Below, piece after piece: positions 41,072 to 48,790 of a stretch of 48,790 bases of DNA. The translations under genes were made by a program, and so were the position numbers. Numbering within the stretch: position 1 is the first letter of the stretch; the number at the start of each line of letters is the position of its first letter. The DNA lies in assembly GCA_016219545.1 (NCBI GenBank), contig JACRMH010000065.1:1-48790 (forward strand). Direction: 5' to 3'. The notes under the pieces were generated by a model that worked only from the letters and a program-made list of their open reading frames with translations, did no database searches and was not told the origin of the DNA. Origin of the DNA: Chloroflexota bacterium (GTDB taxonomy: Bacteria; Chloroflexota; Anaerolineae; Anaerolineales; Villigracilaceae).

Positions 41072-41619
41072 GCCGCCCCCCATTCTTCGCGCAGGATGCC
41101 CATCCACAAACTGTCATAGCGGACTCCATCACGGAGTCCATCTCCGCGAACCCTGCCCTCCAATTTAAATCCGACTTTTTCATAAGATTTCAGCGCGCGT
41201 TCGTTATAGGCGTGAAGACCAAGCGAAATGCGGCGCAGGTTCAACTCAAGGAATCCATATTGCACAATCAGACGCATAGCATCCGTACCGTACCCTTTGC
41301 CCCAATAGTCACGCTCGCCGACCATGATCCCGATCCACGCATCACCGTGACTCCATGCAGGGACTCGCAAGGACACGAAGCCAATATATGTATCATCCGC
41401 CAGTGTGCGGATCGAAAACGGAAAGTTTTGAGTTGAATTCTTTTCAGAATCCCTTTCAATGAATTCCTTGAGTTTCTTCTCTGACCATAACTGTGCGGGA
41501 TCGCTGTCGGCGAGACGGCGGAATTCCGAGTCACGATCCCATTTTGCAAAAGATTTCGCCATGATTTCAGGCGGCTCGAAGGCGAGGCGGACGAGGGATC
41601 CGCGATAAAGGTCTTTCAT
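41068..41619 (-). CDS. RimJ/RimL-type GNAT acetyltransferase
   Basis: 183 residues from the ATG at 41619, preceded by GAGGG. It begins MKDLYRGSLVRLAFEPPE, like its neighbour, and has VGERDYWGKGYGTDAMRLIVQYGF, YNERALKSYEKVGFKLEGRVRG and WMGILREEW. The shared start, core and end make it a tandem duplicate of the gene at 40514-41071. Substrate unknown. Four bases separate it from the first gene of the array. Confidence 0.88.
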   Translation of the reverse strand: MKDLYRGSLVRLAFEPPEIMAKSFAKWDRDSEFRRLADSDPAQLWSEKKLKEFIERDSEKNSTQNFPFSIRTLADDTYIGFVSLRVPAWSHGDAWIGIMVGERDYWGKGYGTDAMRLIVQYGFLELNLRRISLGLHAYNERALKSYEKVGFKLEGRVRGDGLRDGVRYDSLWMGILREEWGAA

Positions 41620-41623
41620 CGTT

Positions 41624-42211
41624 TTACCCTCGTCCGTTATTTTGTTGTTCCTGCCATTCACTGTTCAGCAGACCGAACGAGACGATATCCCAGAACTCGC
41701 CGTCGCGATGCAGGGCTTTACGCCGGCGGACCTCTTCCATAAATCCGAACTTCTGGAAGAGACGCATCGCGCCTTCGTTGTAGGCCGGGACAACCGCAGT
41801 AACGCGGTAGAGATTCAATTCACCGAAGGAATAGCGCAAAAGCAAGCGCAAGGTTTGTGAACCATATCCCTTGCGGCGGTCTATTTCCGCGCCGATGCCG
41901 AGGCGGATAAAGCCGTTGCCGCTCGTCCAATCTATCCACTCAACGACTGCCTTGCCGATCAAGCGGTCATCTTCGCGCGCGCGGATGGTGAAGTAGAACA
42001 TGTTCTTGTCCTCTTCCATTTTCTTTTCGATGGATTCATACTGCTTCTTGACCATCGCGGGCGAAAGCGGGTGGACGGGCGCAAGTTCCATCAGGCGCAT
42101 GAATTCGGCGTCATGCGTCCACTTGGATTCGATGTCGGGATGCGCTTCATGGTCAATGGGACCGAAGCGGACATCCTGTGCTTCAAATAGTTGTGACTGT
42201 ATAGCTAACAT
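41624..42211 (-). CDS. RimJ/RimL-type GNAT acetyltransferase, first of the array
   Basis: 195 residues from the ATG at 42211 with GGAG nine bases upstream; a TTG seven codons earlier is the alternative. LGIGAEIDRRKGYGSQTLRLLLRYSF is the acetyl-CoA loop, and YNEGAMRLFQKFGFMEEVRRRK the C-terminal motif. It diverges from the next two genes in its first 50 residues. A short leader frame (42183-42260) with a strong ribosome site overlaps its start, which may tune its translation. Confidence 0.86.
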   Translation of the reverse strand: MLAIQSQLFEAQDVRFGPIDHEAHPDIESKWTHDAEFMRLMELAPVHPLSPAMVKKQYESIEKKMEEDKNMFYFTIRAREDDRLIGKAVVEWIDWTSGNGFIRLGIGAEIDRRKGYGSQTLRLLLRYSFGELNLYRVTAVVPAYNEGAMRLFQKFGFMEEVRRRKALHRDGEFWDIVSFGLLNSEWQEQQNNGRG

Positions 42212-42260
42212 GGTGACATTCTCCAAAAACAAAAAAGCGACGATGGGAGCAAACCACCAT
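42183..42260 (-). CDS. Possible 25-residue leader peptide overlapping the GNAT start
   Basis: An ATG at 42260 has AAAGGAGG ten bases upstream, the strongest ribosome site in this spacer, and opens a 25-codon frame (MVVCSHRRFFVFGECHH...) that stops inside the GNAT gene. It could be a regulatory upstream frame coupling translation, or a chance reading. It lies downstream of the candidate promoter. Confidence 0.35.
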   Translation of the reverse strand: MVVCSHRRFFVFGECHHVSYTVTTI

Positions 42261-42308
42261 TGGGCGTGCGCCTCCTTTCGTAAGATTTGCTTTATTTCAA
42301 GCGGGTAG

Positions 42309-42338
42309 AGTTTATCATGCAGAAGAAAATTGAGTCAA
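42309..42338 (-). promoter_or_regulatory. Candidate promoter of the acetyltransferase array
   Basis: Minus-strand TTGACT (42333-42338) and TAAACT (42309-42314) with an 18-base spacer lie just before the leader frame. It follows the end of the lipoprotein gene (42353), so the array could be transcribed separately. Confidence 0.5.
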
Positions 42339-42352
42339 GGATTTATCAAAAA

Positions 42353-43369
42353 TTAGGGATTGGCTGTTGAGATCCGTCCAGCCAGCAGGGCATCCAGAGT
42401 TTCCTGTGCGAGGCGGAGCTTTCCCGGGGTGAGCAGGTCCGGGTCCACGTCCGCAAGCCCGAGCGGGGATTGAACGTTGATCCCGCCCTGTCCGGCGATC
42501 AAGTTCGGCCAGGCAGATTGAATCGCCTTGACCGTATCCGGGCGAATAGTCGCGATCCAACCGCCGGGGCGCGGTTCAGGCATGGAGTTGCCGATCAACA
42601 TTACGCCCTGTGTGCCAATGTAGGAAAGGAAATCAGCACTTGCCAGCGAGGGGTAAACGAATATTGCATAAACTTTGCGGTCATTGATCAACACGTTGGC
42701 GTATCCGCCAAAACGAGTGGAGGATTCATCGGGAGGGATCTCGATATAAGTTGGATAGGCTGTTTGCGATATGTAAAAGGTACGGCATAGACCACAGTAA
42801 TAGGTCTTGCCATTATTGAAAGCCGCGAAGGCGCTCTGGGCGGTCACATCTCCTTGCGGAAGGATCATGCCAATATGATATTCATCAGAGACCATCGCGG
42901 CGATATAGCCCGAGAGGAAGGCAACCTGGTCCACTTGCGCATCTCCAGCGAGTACGCTTAAGTTGCCTCCAGCTGTGAGACCGGGAACATTCACAGCAAG
43001 GAATTGCACATTGGGTGCAGTCGGCACAAGCGCAGCCAGACCGGGGTCAGGCGGAAGAACGATGACCACTTTCAAAGTTGGGTCAGCAAGGTCAGCCGGT
43101 ATCAGCGTGTTCCGCACCTGAAAGCGGAAACCGCTTTGCTGGGCAAGGTCATATACAGTTTTTTGATACAGGTCAGATGCGGCCTTATCCATATCCGCAG
43201 GGATGACAAGCAATGCCAGCGGTGTGGACAGTGTCGGGATCATTGTCGGCGGAGGCATCGGTGTTGGGCTCGGCACGGCAGTGGGACCTGCATTCTCGGT
43301 CGCCTTCCCACCGCAAGCGCTCAGGAGGGCAACGATCAGGATCGCAAAAAAGAATTGTTTAAGACGCAC
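42353..43369 (-). CDS. Lipoprotein with BMP-like periplasmic-binding fold
   Basis: 338 residues starting with GTG, with GGAG seven bases upstream. A signal peptide ends in the lipobox LLSAC (C19), so the mature protein is lipid-anchored outside the membrane; a Pro/Thr-rich linker follows (about 28-50). The rest, with VAFLSGYIAAMVSDEYHIGMI, resembles the BMP/Med family of nucleoside-binding lipoproteins. No transporter permease or ATPase is next to it, so it may be a sensor or an orphan binding protein. Ligand unknown. Confidence 0.75.
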   Translation of the reverse strand: MRLKQFFFAILIVALLSACGGKATENAGPTAVPSPTPMPPPTMIPTLSTPLALLVIPADMDKAASDLYQKTVYDLAQQSGFRFQVRNTLIPADLADPTLKVVIVLPPDPGLAALVPTAPNVQFLAVNVPGLTAGGNLSVLAGDAQVDQVAFLSGYIAAMVSDEYHIGMILPQGDVTAQSAFAAFNNGKTYYCGLCRTFYISQTAYPTYIEIPPDESSTRFGGYANVLINDRKVYAIFVYPSLASADFLSYIGTQGVMLIGNSMPEPRPGGWIATIRPDTVKAIQSAWPNLIAGQGGINVQSPLGLADVDPDLLTPGKLRLAQETLDALLAGRISTANP

Positions 43370-43397
43370 GGGGTTGCTCCAAAATAAGAATATCGGA

Positions 43398-43403
43398 ATT
43401 ATA
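43398..43403 (-). promoter_or_regulatory. -10 box candidate for the BMP-like lipoprotein gene
   Basis: A perfect TATAAT on the minus strand about 30 bases before the GTG start. No good -35 hexamer is seen at 16-18 bases, so it may need an activator. Confidence 0.4.
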
Positions 43404-43471
43404 CTGCCTGATATGGAACCCCTTGAAACTAATCAACGTCTATGGGCTGAAATCACATAGGAGTTGATCAC

Positions 43472-43915
43472 ATGAATAAATTTTGGATCTCGCTTATCTT
43501 ACTGTTTTCTCTTGCGCTGGGAAGTTGCGGACCCGTCACCCCGCCTCCTTCCACGCCTTCGCCTGATTCGCCAACTGTAGGAGAACCCACCCCCATGACA
43601 CCCCTGCAACAAACGCCTGCTTCCACTAACATGCAAACCCTTGTCAAAAAAGCAACGGACGACTTGTCTAAAAAATTAGGTGTTTCAGAAGATCAAATTA
43701 AATTAGTGAAAGCGTCAGAAGTTACATGGGGCGATGGGAGTTTGGGGTGTCCGCAAAAAGGAATGGCCTATATTGAAATGTTGATCTCGGGCTATCTGGT
43801 TGTGCTGGAAGTGGATAACATTCAATATGAATATCATTCTGGCAAGGATGGGAACCTATCCTATTGCCAGAACCCGACCCCGCCTGCAAATGGCGACCCC
43901 GGCGGCACGTATTAA
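43472..43915 (+). CDS. Small lipoprotein with a WGDGSLGCPQ domain
   Basis: 147 residues. A signal peptide ends in LGSC (C19), then a Pro/Thr/Ser-rich linker (about 20-50) and one small domain with VKASEVTWGDGSLGCPQKGMAYIEML and QYEYHSGKDGNLSYC. I recall this WxDxSLGCPxPG motif from unnamed lipoproteins of Chloroflexota; no function is known to me. The two Cys in the domain may form a disulfide. AGGAG lies eight bases before the ATG. It is transcribed away from the BMP-like gene and ends at a strong hairpin terminator. Confidence 0.75.
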   Translation: MNKFWISLILLFSLALGSCGPVTPPPSTPSPDSPTVGEPTPMTPLQQTPASTNMQTLVKKATDDLSKKLGVSEDQIKLVKASEVTWGDGSLGCPQKGMAYIEMLISGYLVVLEVDNIQYEYHSGKDGNLSYCQNPTPPANGDPGGTY

Positions 43916-43932
43916 CGAAAAGGTTTAATAAT

Positions 43933-43968
43933 TTACGCCCTCTTCACCGCAACGAGAAGAGGGCGTAA
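43933..43968. terminator. Bidirectional hairpin terminator between lipoprotein and gyrB
   Basis: ttacgccctcttc (43933-43945) pairs perfectly with 43956-43968 around a 10-base loop. AT-rich flanks lie on both sides. It stands between convergent genes and probably serves both. Confidence 0.8.
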
Positions 43969-44003
43969 TTATTTAATCCTACAGGGTGGAGAAAGCTATA
44001 TAG

Positions 44004-45923
44004 CTAAATATCCAAATTCCGGACGCTCTTTGCATGCGTTTGAATGAACTTCTTGCGGGGGTCTACCGCATCACCCATGAGCATATCGAAAGTATGGTCC
44101 GCCTCGACAGCATCTTCCACGGTCACAAGGAGCAAGGTGCGGTTGTTGGGATTCATGGTTGTTTCCCATAATTGTTCGGGGTTCATTTCACCGAGACCTT
44201 TGTAACGCTGAATACCCACTTTTTCACCGTATTCCTTGACCGCTTTGTCTTTCTCTTTATCGCTATAAGCATACTTGACCTGGTTCTTATAAGCGATTCG
44301 ATACAACGGCGGCTGTGCAATATAAAGGTGTCCGTCTTCGATCAAATGCGGCATGTAGCGGAAGAAGAACGTCAACAGCAATGTGCGGATATGACTGCCG
44401 TCCACATCCGCATCGGTCATGATAATGATGCGTCCATAACGCAGTCCTTCGAGGTCGAAGTTATCGCCGATGCCAGTCCCCAATGCAGAGATGAGCGATT
44501 TGACTTCATTATTGCCGAGGATCTTATCGAGGCGGGCGCGTTCGGTATTGAGGATCTTTCCGCGCAATGGCAGGATAGCCTGGAAGTGACGGTCACGTCC
44601 CTGCTTGGCTGAGCCACCCGCGGAGTCACCTTCCACGATGTAAAGCTCGGTCTTGGAAGAATCACGTTCAGAGCAATCCGCCAGTTTGCCGGGCAGGGTC
44701 AACGACTCAAGCGCTGACTTGCGGATGACGAGGTCGCGTGCCTTGCGGGCTGCATCCCGCGCGCGGGCGGAAGTGAGACACTTCGCGATGATGGCCTTCG
44801 CCGCCTGCGGATTCTCTTCAAGGAATGTGCTGAATGCTTCGCCGACCACCTGAGTGACATAGGTCTGCGCTTCGGGATTCATCAACTTGACTTTGGTCTG
44901 TGATTCAAATTGCGGTTCAGGGTGTTTGACCGAAACGATGGCGGTCAGGCCTTCGCGGGTATCGTCGCCTGAGAAGTTCGGGTCAGCATCTTTGAGTAAA
45001 CCATTCTTGCGGGCATAATCATTGACCACGCGCGTCAATGACGAGCGCAATCCAGTGAGGTGCGTACCGCCGTCAATGGTGTTGATGGTATTGGCAAATG
45101 AATAAACCGATTCGGTGTAAGAGTCCGTATATTGGATCGCGGCTTCAATGCCGATGTTATCCACTTCCTTTTCAACATGGACTACAGGATGAAGCCCTTC
45201 ACGGTTACGATTAAGATAACGCACAAAGGCTGTGATCCCGCCTTCAAAATAGAAGGTCATCTCACGGTCGGCGCGTTCATCAACGAATTTAATGGTAATC
45301 CCACGCGTCACAAAAGACATTTCACGCAGGCGTTGGACGAGGGTGTCAAAGCGGAAATCAATATCTTCTGTGAAGATCACTTTGTCGAATTTAAAGGTCT
45401 GCTTGGTGCCTGTCTGGTCCTTGACCTTGCCGATCTGCTTGATGCCTCCCTGAGGCACGCCGCGTTTGTATTCCTGCCGCCAATGTTTGCCGTCACGTTT
45501 AACTTCAGTGACCATCCACTCAGAGAGGGCATTGACCGCGCTGACGCCCACGCCGTGCAAACCGCCGGAGACTTTGTATCCGCCGCCGCCGAATTTACCG
45601 CCAGCGCCGATGACCGTCATCACGACGTCCAGGGTTTCCATGGGCTTTCCGTTTGCATCCTTTTTGGAGGGATGCGGACCAACGGGAATACCACGCCCAT
45701 TATCTTCAATGGTCACACTGCTGTCAGGGTGAATGATGATGTCAATTCTGTTACAAACGCCGGCCAGCGCTTCGTCTATTGCATTATCAACGACTTCATA
45801 GACCAGGTGGTGCAGAGCTTTAATGTCCGTGCCGCCCACATACATACCCGGGCGTTTGCGGACATGCTCGATACCTTCCAGTGCTTGAATGGAACTTACA
45901 TCATAATTTATTGTTTCAGCCAT
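44004..45923 (-). CDS. gyrB: DNA gyrase subunit B
   Basis: 639 residues from the ATG at 45923, with GGAGG just upstream. The GHKL ATPase domain has EVVDNAIDEALAG, DNGRGIPV and GGLHGVGVSAVNALS; the TOPRIM domain has EGDSAGGSAKQGRDR, LPLRGKILN and the metal motif MTDADVDGSHI. It ends with KSVRNLDI as in GyrB proteins. The length is that of the short form without the extra domain of E. coli. With GyrA it forms gyrase, which adds negative supercoils using ATP. ParE of topoisomerase IV is similar but less likely. It follows a membrane protein gene by 30 bases. Confidence 0.93.
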   Translation of the reverse strand: MAETINYDVSSIQALEGIEHVRKRPGMYVGGTDIKALHHLVYEVVDNAIDEALAGVCNRIDIIIHPDSSVTIEDNGRGIPVGPHPSKKDANGKPMETLDVVMTVIGAGGKFGGGGYKVSGGLHGVGVSAVNALSEWMVTEVKRDGKHWRQEYKRGVPQGGIKQIGKVKDQTGTKQTFKFDKVIFTEDIDFRFDTLVQRLREMSFVTRGITIKFVDERADREMTFYFEGGITAFVRYLNRNREGLHPVVHVEKEVDNIGIEAAIQYTDSYTESVYSFANTINTIDGGTHLTGLRSSLTRVVNDYARKNGLLKDADPNFSGDDTREGLTAIVSVKHPEPQFESQTKVKLMNPEAQTYVTQVVGEAFSTFLEENPQAAKAIIAKCLTSARARDAARKARDLVIRKSALESLTLPGKLADCSERDSSKTELYIVEGDSAGGSAKQGRDRHFQAILPLRGKILNTERARLDKILGNNEVKSLISALGTGIGDNFDLEGLRYGRIIIMTDADVDGSHIRTLLLTFFFRYMPHLIEDGHLYIAQPPLYRIAYKNQVKYAYSDKEKDKAVKEYGEKVGIQRYKGLGEMNPEQLWETTMNPNNRTLLLVTVEDAVEADHTFDMLMGDAVDPRKKFIQTHAKSVRNLDI

Positions 45924-45953
45924 AAAAACCTCCAACAGTTGGGGACTGTATAT

Positions 45954-46940
45954 TTACTTGATAACAGCATTCGGTCTTAATTTTTCTATCACAGTCTGCA
46001 GCCAGATATTCATATCACGGTAGTAGATGAAACTGCTTGCGAGCAAGGCAGTGGCTACGAATGAATGACCCAGAATGCCGATAAAGGTCATCCATGAATC
46101 TTCGGGGGGAATGCTCCACAGATAGTTCAAGCCAAATGTCAGCAGGAAAGCCGCGAGCACGAACATGCTGCTCGTGGGGAGCGTGAAGCGCGTCATTTGA
46201 AAACTGCTGATTATGGATGTGATCACATTTTGCTTCCTGATAAAAACGCCGTGCGGCCAAAAGAACAAGGGCACGATCACCCACATCGAAACAAGACTGA
46301 TTACGATCACAAGCAGATTTGCAATGATAGGACTCAACTGGATCACCAGGGCAAAAATTAGGAAGAACGGCACGCCGACTGCCATCAAGAGAATGCCCCA
46401 GAAAATGGAAATAAGCATCGTCTGTGTGATGGCACGTGAAATGCTCAGGCGTTGGTCATCTTTATTTGCAGTTGAGATCCATGCCACGCTGCGGAAATAT
46501 AACCCGCCGCCGACCCAGCCAATCAGGGTGAGCAGGAACATCCAGCCGAATAAATTCAATGCGCTCACCTGCAAAGTGGCAGGATTCCCGAAAGGGGTTG
46601 AAGATGCAACTTGGGGAAAGAACAGGCTTGAGATCCCGATCGGAACCGTACGTAAAAGCCAGAATAAATTAACGTTTGGGATCGTATCGTTGTACAAAGT
46701 CAATACCTTTTGAATGTCTTCCGCTGATACGCCGCCGGCCTTCCAAATTTGAACCGCATCGCCTTTGATGGAATCAAAAAGTGCGTTCATGCGCAGGCGG
46801 GGACCGAGCCACAAAAACAGATTTAACAGCAACGGCAAAAGGATCGCAGTAATGTGCGTTGCGATTGTGTCGAAGCCAGCTTTAATTGAACTGATGACGC
46901 CGGGGGGAGGAGGCAGATTTTCTACTTTTGTAACTTCCAT
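45954..46940 (-). CDS. Membrane protein of unknown function
   Basis: 328 residues from the ATG at 46940; the frame extends 23 codons into the divergent gene, which makes the longer start unlikely. Five or six hydrophobic segments are seen (ITAILLPLLLNLFLWLG, LFGWMFLLTLIGWVGG, MLISIFWGILLMAVGVPFFL, ANLLVIVISLVSMWVIVPL, MFVLAAFLLTFGLNYL). I do not recognise a family. It lies directly upstream of gyrB and may share its transcript. Its promoter must lie in the 63-base divergent spacer. Confidence 0.75.
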   Translation of the reverse strand: MEVTKVENLPPPPGVISSIKAGFDTIATHITAILLPLLLNLFLWLGPRLRMNALFDSIKGDAVQIWKAGGVSAEDIQKVLTLYNDTIPNVNLFWLLRTVPIGISSLFFPQVASSTPFGNPATLQVSALNLFGWMFLLTLIGWVGGGLYFRSVAWISTANKDDQRLSISRAITQTMLISIFWGILLMAVGVPFFLIFALVIQLSPIIANLLVIVISLVSMWVIVPLFFWPHGVFIRKQNVITSIISSFQMTRFTLPTSSMFVLAAFLLTFGLNYLWSIPPEDSWMTFIGILGHSFVATALLASSFIYYRDMNIWLQTVIEKLRPNAVIK

Positions 46941-47003
46941 AACATTTTTGATTCTACCATACCCCTGCTTGCGCTCATGCTCCCCCACAGGTACAATCTT
47001 CTC

Positions 47004-47819
47004 ATGCAAGAGAACCGTTCCTACCTGCCCTCGGCCGACCGTGTGGGCGTACTGATCGCTTCGATCTTACTGGCTTTTGCGTTGACAAGACTGATCCAAT
47101 CGCCTCATTACACCCTGACGATTGCCCTGCCCGGGTTTTATTTTGCCTACCCGGTCACGCTTGGCTCGGTCATGAGCATCCTGACCGCGGCACTCAGCGC
47201 CACTGGCATGAGTTGGCTGACTCGCGATCATCCTGCGCTGGGAGAAAAGTCGAACATCGAGCATATTATGCTGCCCACGCTGACCACATTCGTTCTCAGC
47301 GCTCCTTTGTCGTTGCTGCCCAATGGTACAGCCTGGTGGGTGGGGTTTTCACTGGCCGCGGCGCTTCTGGTGATCGTTTTTCTGGCAGAGTACATCACCA
47401 TTGACGCCTCGACACCGCTATATGGATTCGCGCGCGTTGGGTTGACTGCCCTCACATACGTGCTATTTCTTATCCTGTCCACATCGCTGCGATATTCCGG
47501 TGCGCGTATGTTCTTACTGGTGCCCGCTATTTTTGTGGTTGCAGCACTCCTCGCCTTGCGCATCCTCCACCTCGACGGCGCAGACCGCTGGGACTTCCCG
47601 TGGGCAATTGGCATTGGCATCGTCTGTGCGCAGATCGGCGCAGGGCTGCATTATTGGCCTCTCACGCCCATCCAATTTGGGCTTGCGCTCACAGGTCCCC
47701 TCTACGCATTGACCATGTTAGCCAACAGCATCGCGGAAGATATTCCTTTGAGGCGCGCCGTGGTCAGCCCGGCTGTTATTGTCAGCATCGCATGGGTCTC
47801 CGTTATATTTTTGCGGTAG
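47004..47819 (+). CDS. Polytopic membrane protein of unknown function
   Basis: 271 residues from the ATG at 47004, with about eight hydrophobic helices (VGVLIASILLAFALTRLI at the start, then regularly spaced). Short loops and no motif that I recognise. It is transcribed divergently from the other unknown membrane protein and precedes the PlsY-like gene by 125 bases. The ribosome site is weak. Confidence 0.75.
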   Translation: MQENRSYLPSADRVGVLIASILLAFALTRLIQSPHYTLTIALPGFYFAYPVTLGSVMSILTAALSATGMSWLTRDHPALGEKSNIEHIMLPTLTTFVLSAPLSLLPNGTAWWVGFSLAAALLVIVFLAEYITIDASTPLYGFARVGLTALTYVLFLILSTSLRYSGARMFLLVPAIFVVAALLALRILHLDGADRWDFPWAIGIGIVCAQIGAGLHYWPLTPIQFGLALTGPLYALTMLANSIAEDIPLRRAVVSPAVIVSIAWVSVIFLR

Positions 47820-47944
47820 GGTTTTACAAGCAACCTTATTTCATTTTTCGTGTTTTTATGGTTACTTACTTTATTGTTGTTGCGAAAAAATCTCCATGGC
47901 GAAACCCATTGCCCGCAGTAACATAATATTTCGGAGGAGCTTCA

Positions 47945-48628
47945 ATGCAAATTGCATTCGATATTGGGGTCATCGTTCTGGCTTATATACTTGGCTCGAT
48001 CCCCTTTGGATTGCTGATCGTTAAACTGAAGACAGGAAAAGATATTCGTGAAGTGGAGAGCGGCCGCACGGGCGGGACGAATGCCATGCGCGCGGCCGGG
48101 TTTTGGGCCGGTTTTTTCACCGCCATGCTTGATATTTTAAAAGGCGCCGGCGCTGTGTGGCTGGCACAATGGCTTAGCCCAACTCATGAATGGGTGCATG
48201 TGGCGGCTCCGATCTTTGCCATCATCGGGCATAACTATTCCATCTTTCTGGCGGAACGTGGTGAGAATGGGAAATTCCGAATGCGCGGCGGCGCGGGCGG
48301 AGCGCCCTCTGTCGGCGGCGCAATGGGACTTTGGCCTGGTTCCATTTTGATCATTCTCCCGCTCGGCGCGTTGGCCTTTTTCACCATCGGCATTGCATCC
48401 ATTACTACCATGGCGGTGGCCTTGTTTGCCATTATTATCTTTGCCATTCGAGCCTCAATGTTTGGCGGACAGTGGATAGACGTATGGTATGGAGTTGGCG
48501 CGGAGATCCTGCTTATATGGGCCTTGCGTCCAAACCTCAAAAAATTATTTGAGGGCAATGAACGCGTGGTGAAATACAGTTTACATGGCTGGTTGAAAGC
48601 AAGGCGTGAAAAGAAAGCAGAAAAGTAG
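47945..48628 (+). CDS. plsY: PlsY-like glycerol-3-phosphate acyltransferase
   Basis: 227 residues, five or more hydrophobic helices. LGSIPFG (16-22), ESGRTGGTNAMRAAG (38-52), LDILKGAGAV (62-71) and GHNYSIFL (95-102) correspond to the PlsY motifs in order. The third motif is altered: where PlsY has KGGKGVAT, this protein reads RGGAGGAPS. PlsY transfers the acyl group from acyl-phosphate to glycerol-3-phosphate in the first step of phospholipid synthesis. The ATG has a strong GGAGGAG site. A hairpin terminator lies downstream. Confidence 0.8.
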   Translation: MQIAFDIGVIVLAYILGSIPFGLLIVKLKTGKDIREVESGRTGGTNAMRAAGFWAGFFTAMLDILKGAGAVWLAQWLSPTHEWVHVAAPIFAIIGHNYSIFLAERGENGKFRMRGGAGGAPSVGGAMGLWPGSILIILPLGALAFFTIGIASITTMAVALFAIIIFAIRASMFGGQWIDVWYGVGAEILLIWALRPNLKKLFEGNERVVKYSLHGWLKARREKKAEK

Positions 48629-48702
48629 ATTCAAAAGAGACCGACAGCGATGAACTGAACCCATCAAACAAGACACAAAAAGAAAGCCCCCCTGGTCAAA
48701 TA

Positions 48703-48740
48703 GACAGACACCTGGTTTCGTAGGGTGTCTGTCTTGTTTT
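48703..48740 (+). terminator. Intrinsic terminator after plsY
   Basis: GACAGACACC (48703-48712) pairs perfectly with 48724-48733, 11-base loop, followed by TTGTTTT. The rest of the region after plsY (48629-48790) shows no other feature. Confidence 0.8.
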
Positions 48741-48790
48741 CAATTGTATCCTCTCATAGTTGTAAAAGTAAATGTATTCATCAATGAGTT

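Noticed and set aside
45132..45980. Long plus-strand frame opposite gyrB
   Set aside because: gyrB is unmistakable on the other strand; the antisense frame has no recognisable motif or ribosome site.
47820..47944. Promoter for plsY in the 125-base spacer
   Set aside because: TTG and TA-rich boxes exist, but none with acceptable spacing could be matched; left uncalled.
48629..48790. RNA gene or further coding sequence after plsY
   Set aside because: Only the terminator hairpin is visible; no tRNA-like fold and no convincing start.

Overview
The window looks like chromosome of a member of the Chloroflexota, most likely class Anaerolineae. This is inferred from the gene mix (a giant multi-GAF histidine kinase, PATAN/DUF4388 and V4R proteins, Pro/Thr-rich lipoproteins, a short GyrB), not from a marker phylogeny. 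Almost everything from 1 to about 43.4 kb lies on the minus strand. No rRNA, tRNA, CRISPR array, IS element or phage gene was seen. No gene-free stretch exceeds about 165 bases.

Region 1 (about 0.1-20.1 kb, minus strand, transcribed right to left) is a surface-polysaccharide locus. It opens at 20.1 kb with a promoter, a 17-bp palindromic operator candidate and an EPS-type winged-helix regulator. It then encodes two sugar-nucleotide epimerases/reductases, a Wzm/Wzt-type ABC exporter, a capsule-type protein, two methyltransferases, a sulfotransferase, a PseB/RmlD-type pair, a GT-C membrane glycosyltransferase, a NeuB-family synthase, a GT4, an AAC(3)-family acetyltransferase, a DUF4910 peptidase-like protein, an SpsF-type cytidylyltransferase and two GT-A glycosyltransferases. 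The product is probably an exported heteropolysaccharide carrying a 6-deoxy amino sugar and/or a nonulosonate-like sugar, possibly methylated and sulfated. Many gene boundaries carry hairpins built from short tandem repeats; two related repeat tracts lie in frame inside genes.

Region 2 (20.2-35.05 kb, minus strand) is a compact ten-gene operon with a near-consensus promoter at 35.05 kb and an intrinsic terminator at 20.16-20.19 kb. In transcription order: DUF4388/PATAN protein, Arf/MglA-like small GTPase, alpha/beta hydrolase, V4R protein, left-handed beta-helix protein, cyanobacterial-type acyl-ACP reductase homologue, response regulator with degenerate GGDEF, a 2470-residue histidine kinase with eleven GAF-like units, a single-domain response regulator, and a second alpha/beta hydrolase lacking the serine nucleophile. 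This is the best candidate for an undescribed system: signalling proteins interleaved with an acyl-reduction enzyme and a possible ligand-binding domain.

Region 3 (35.1-42.3 kb, minus strand) holds an MFS transporter, a HAD hydrolase split by a frameshift at an A10 tract, a zinc-ribbon protein with a histone-H1-like Lys/Ala tail, and a tandem array of six GNAT acetyltransferase genes (about nine GNAT domains).

Region 4 (42.35-48.8 kb) is mixed housekeeping: a BMP-like lipoprotein, a small lipoprotein on the plus strand, gyrB, two unknown membrane proteins in divergent orientation and a PlsY-like acyltransferase with a terminator.
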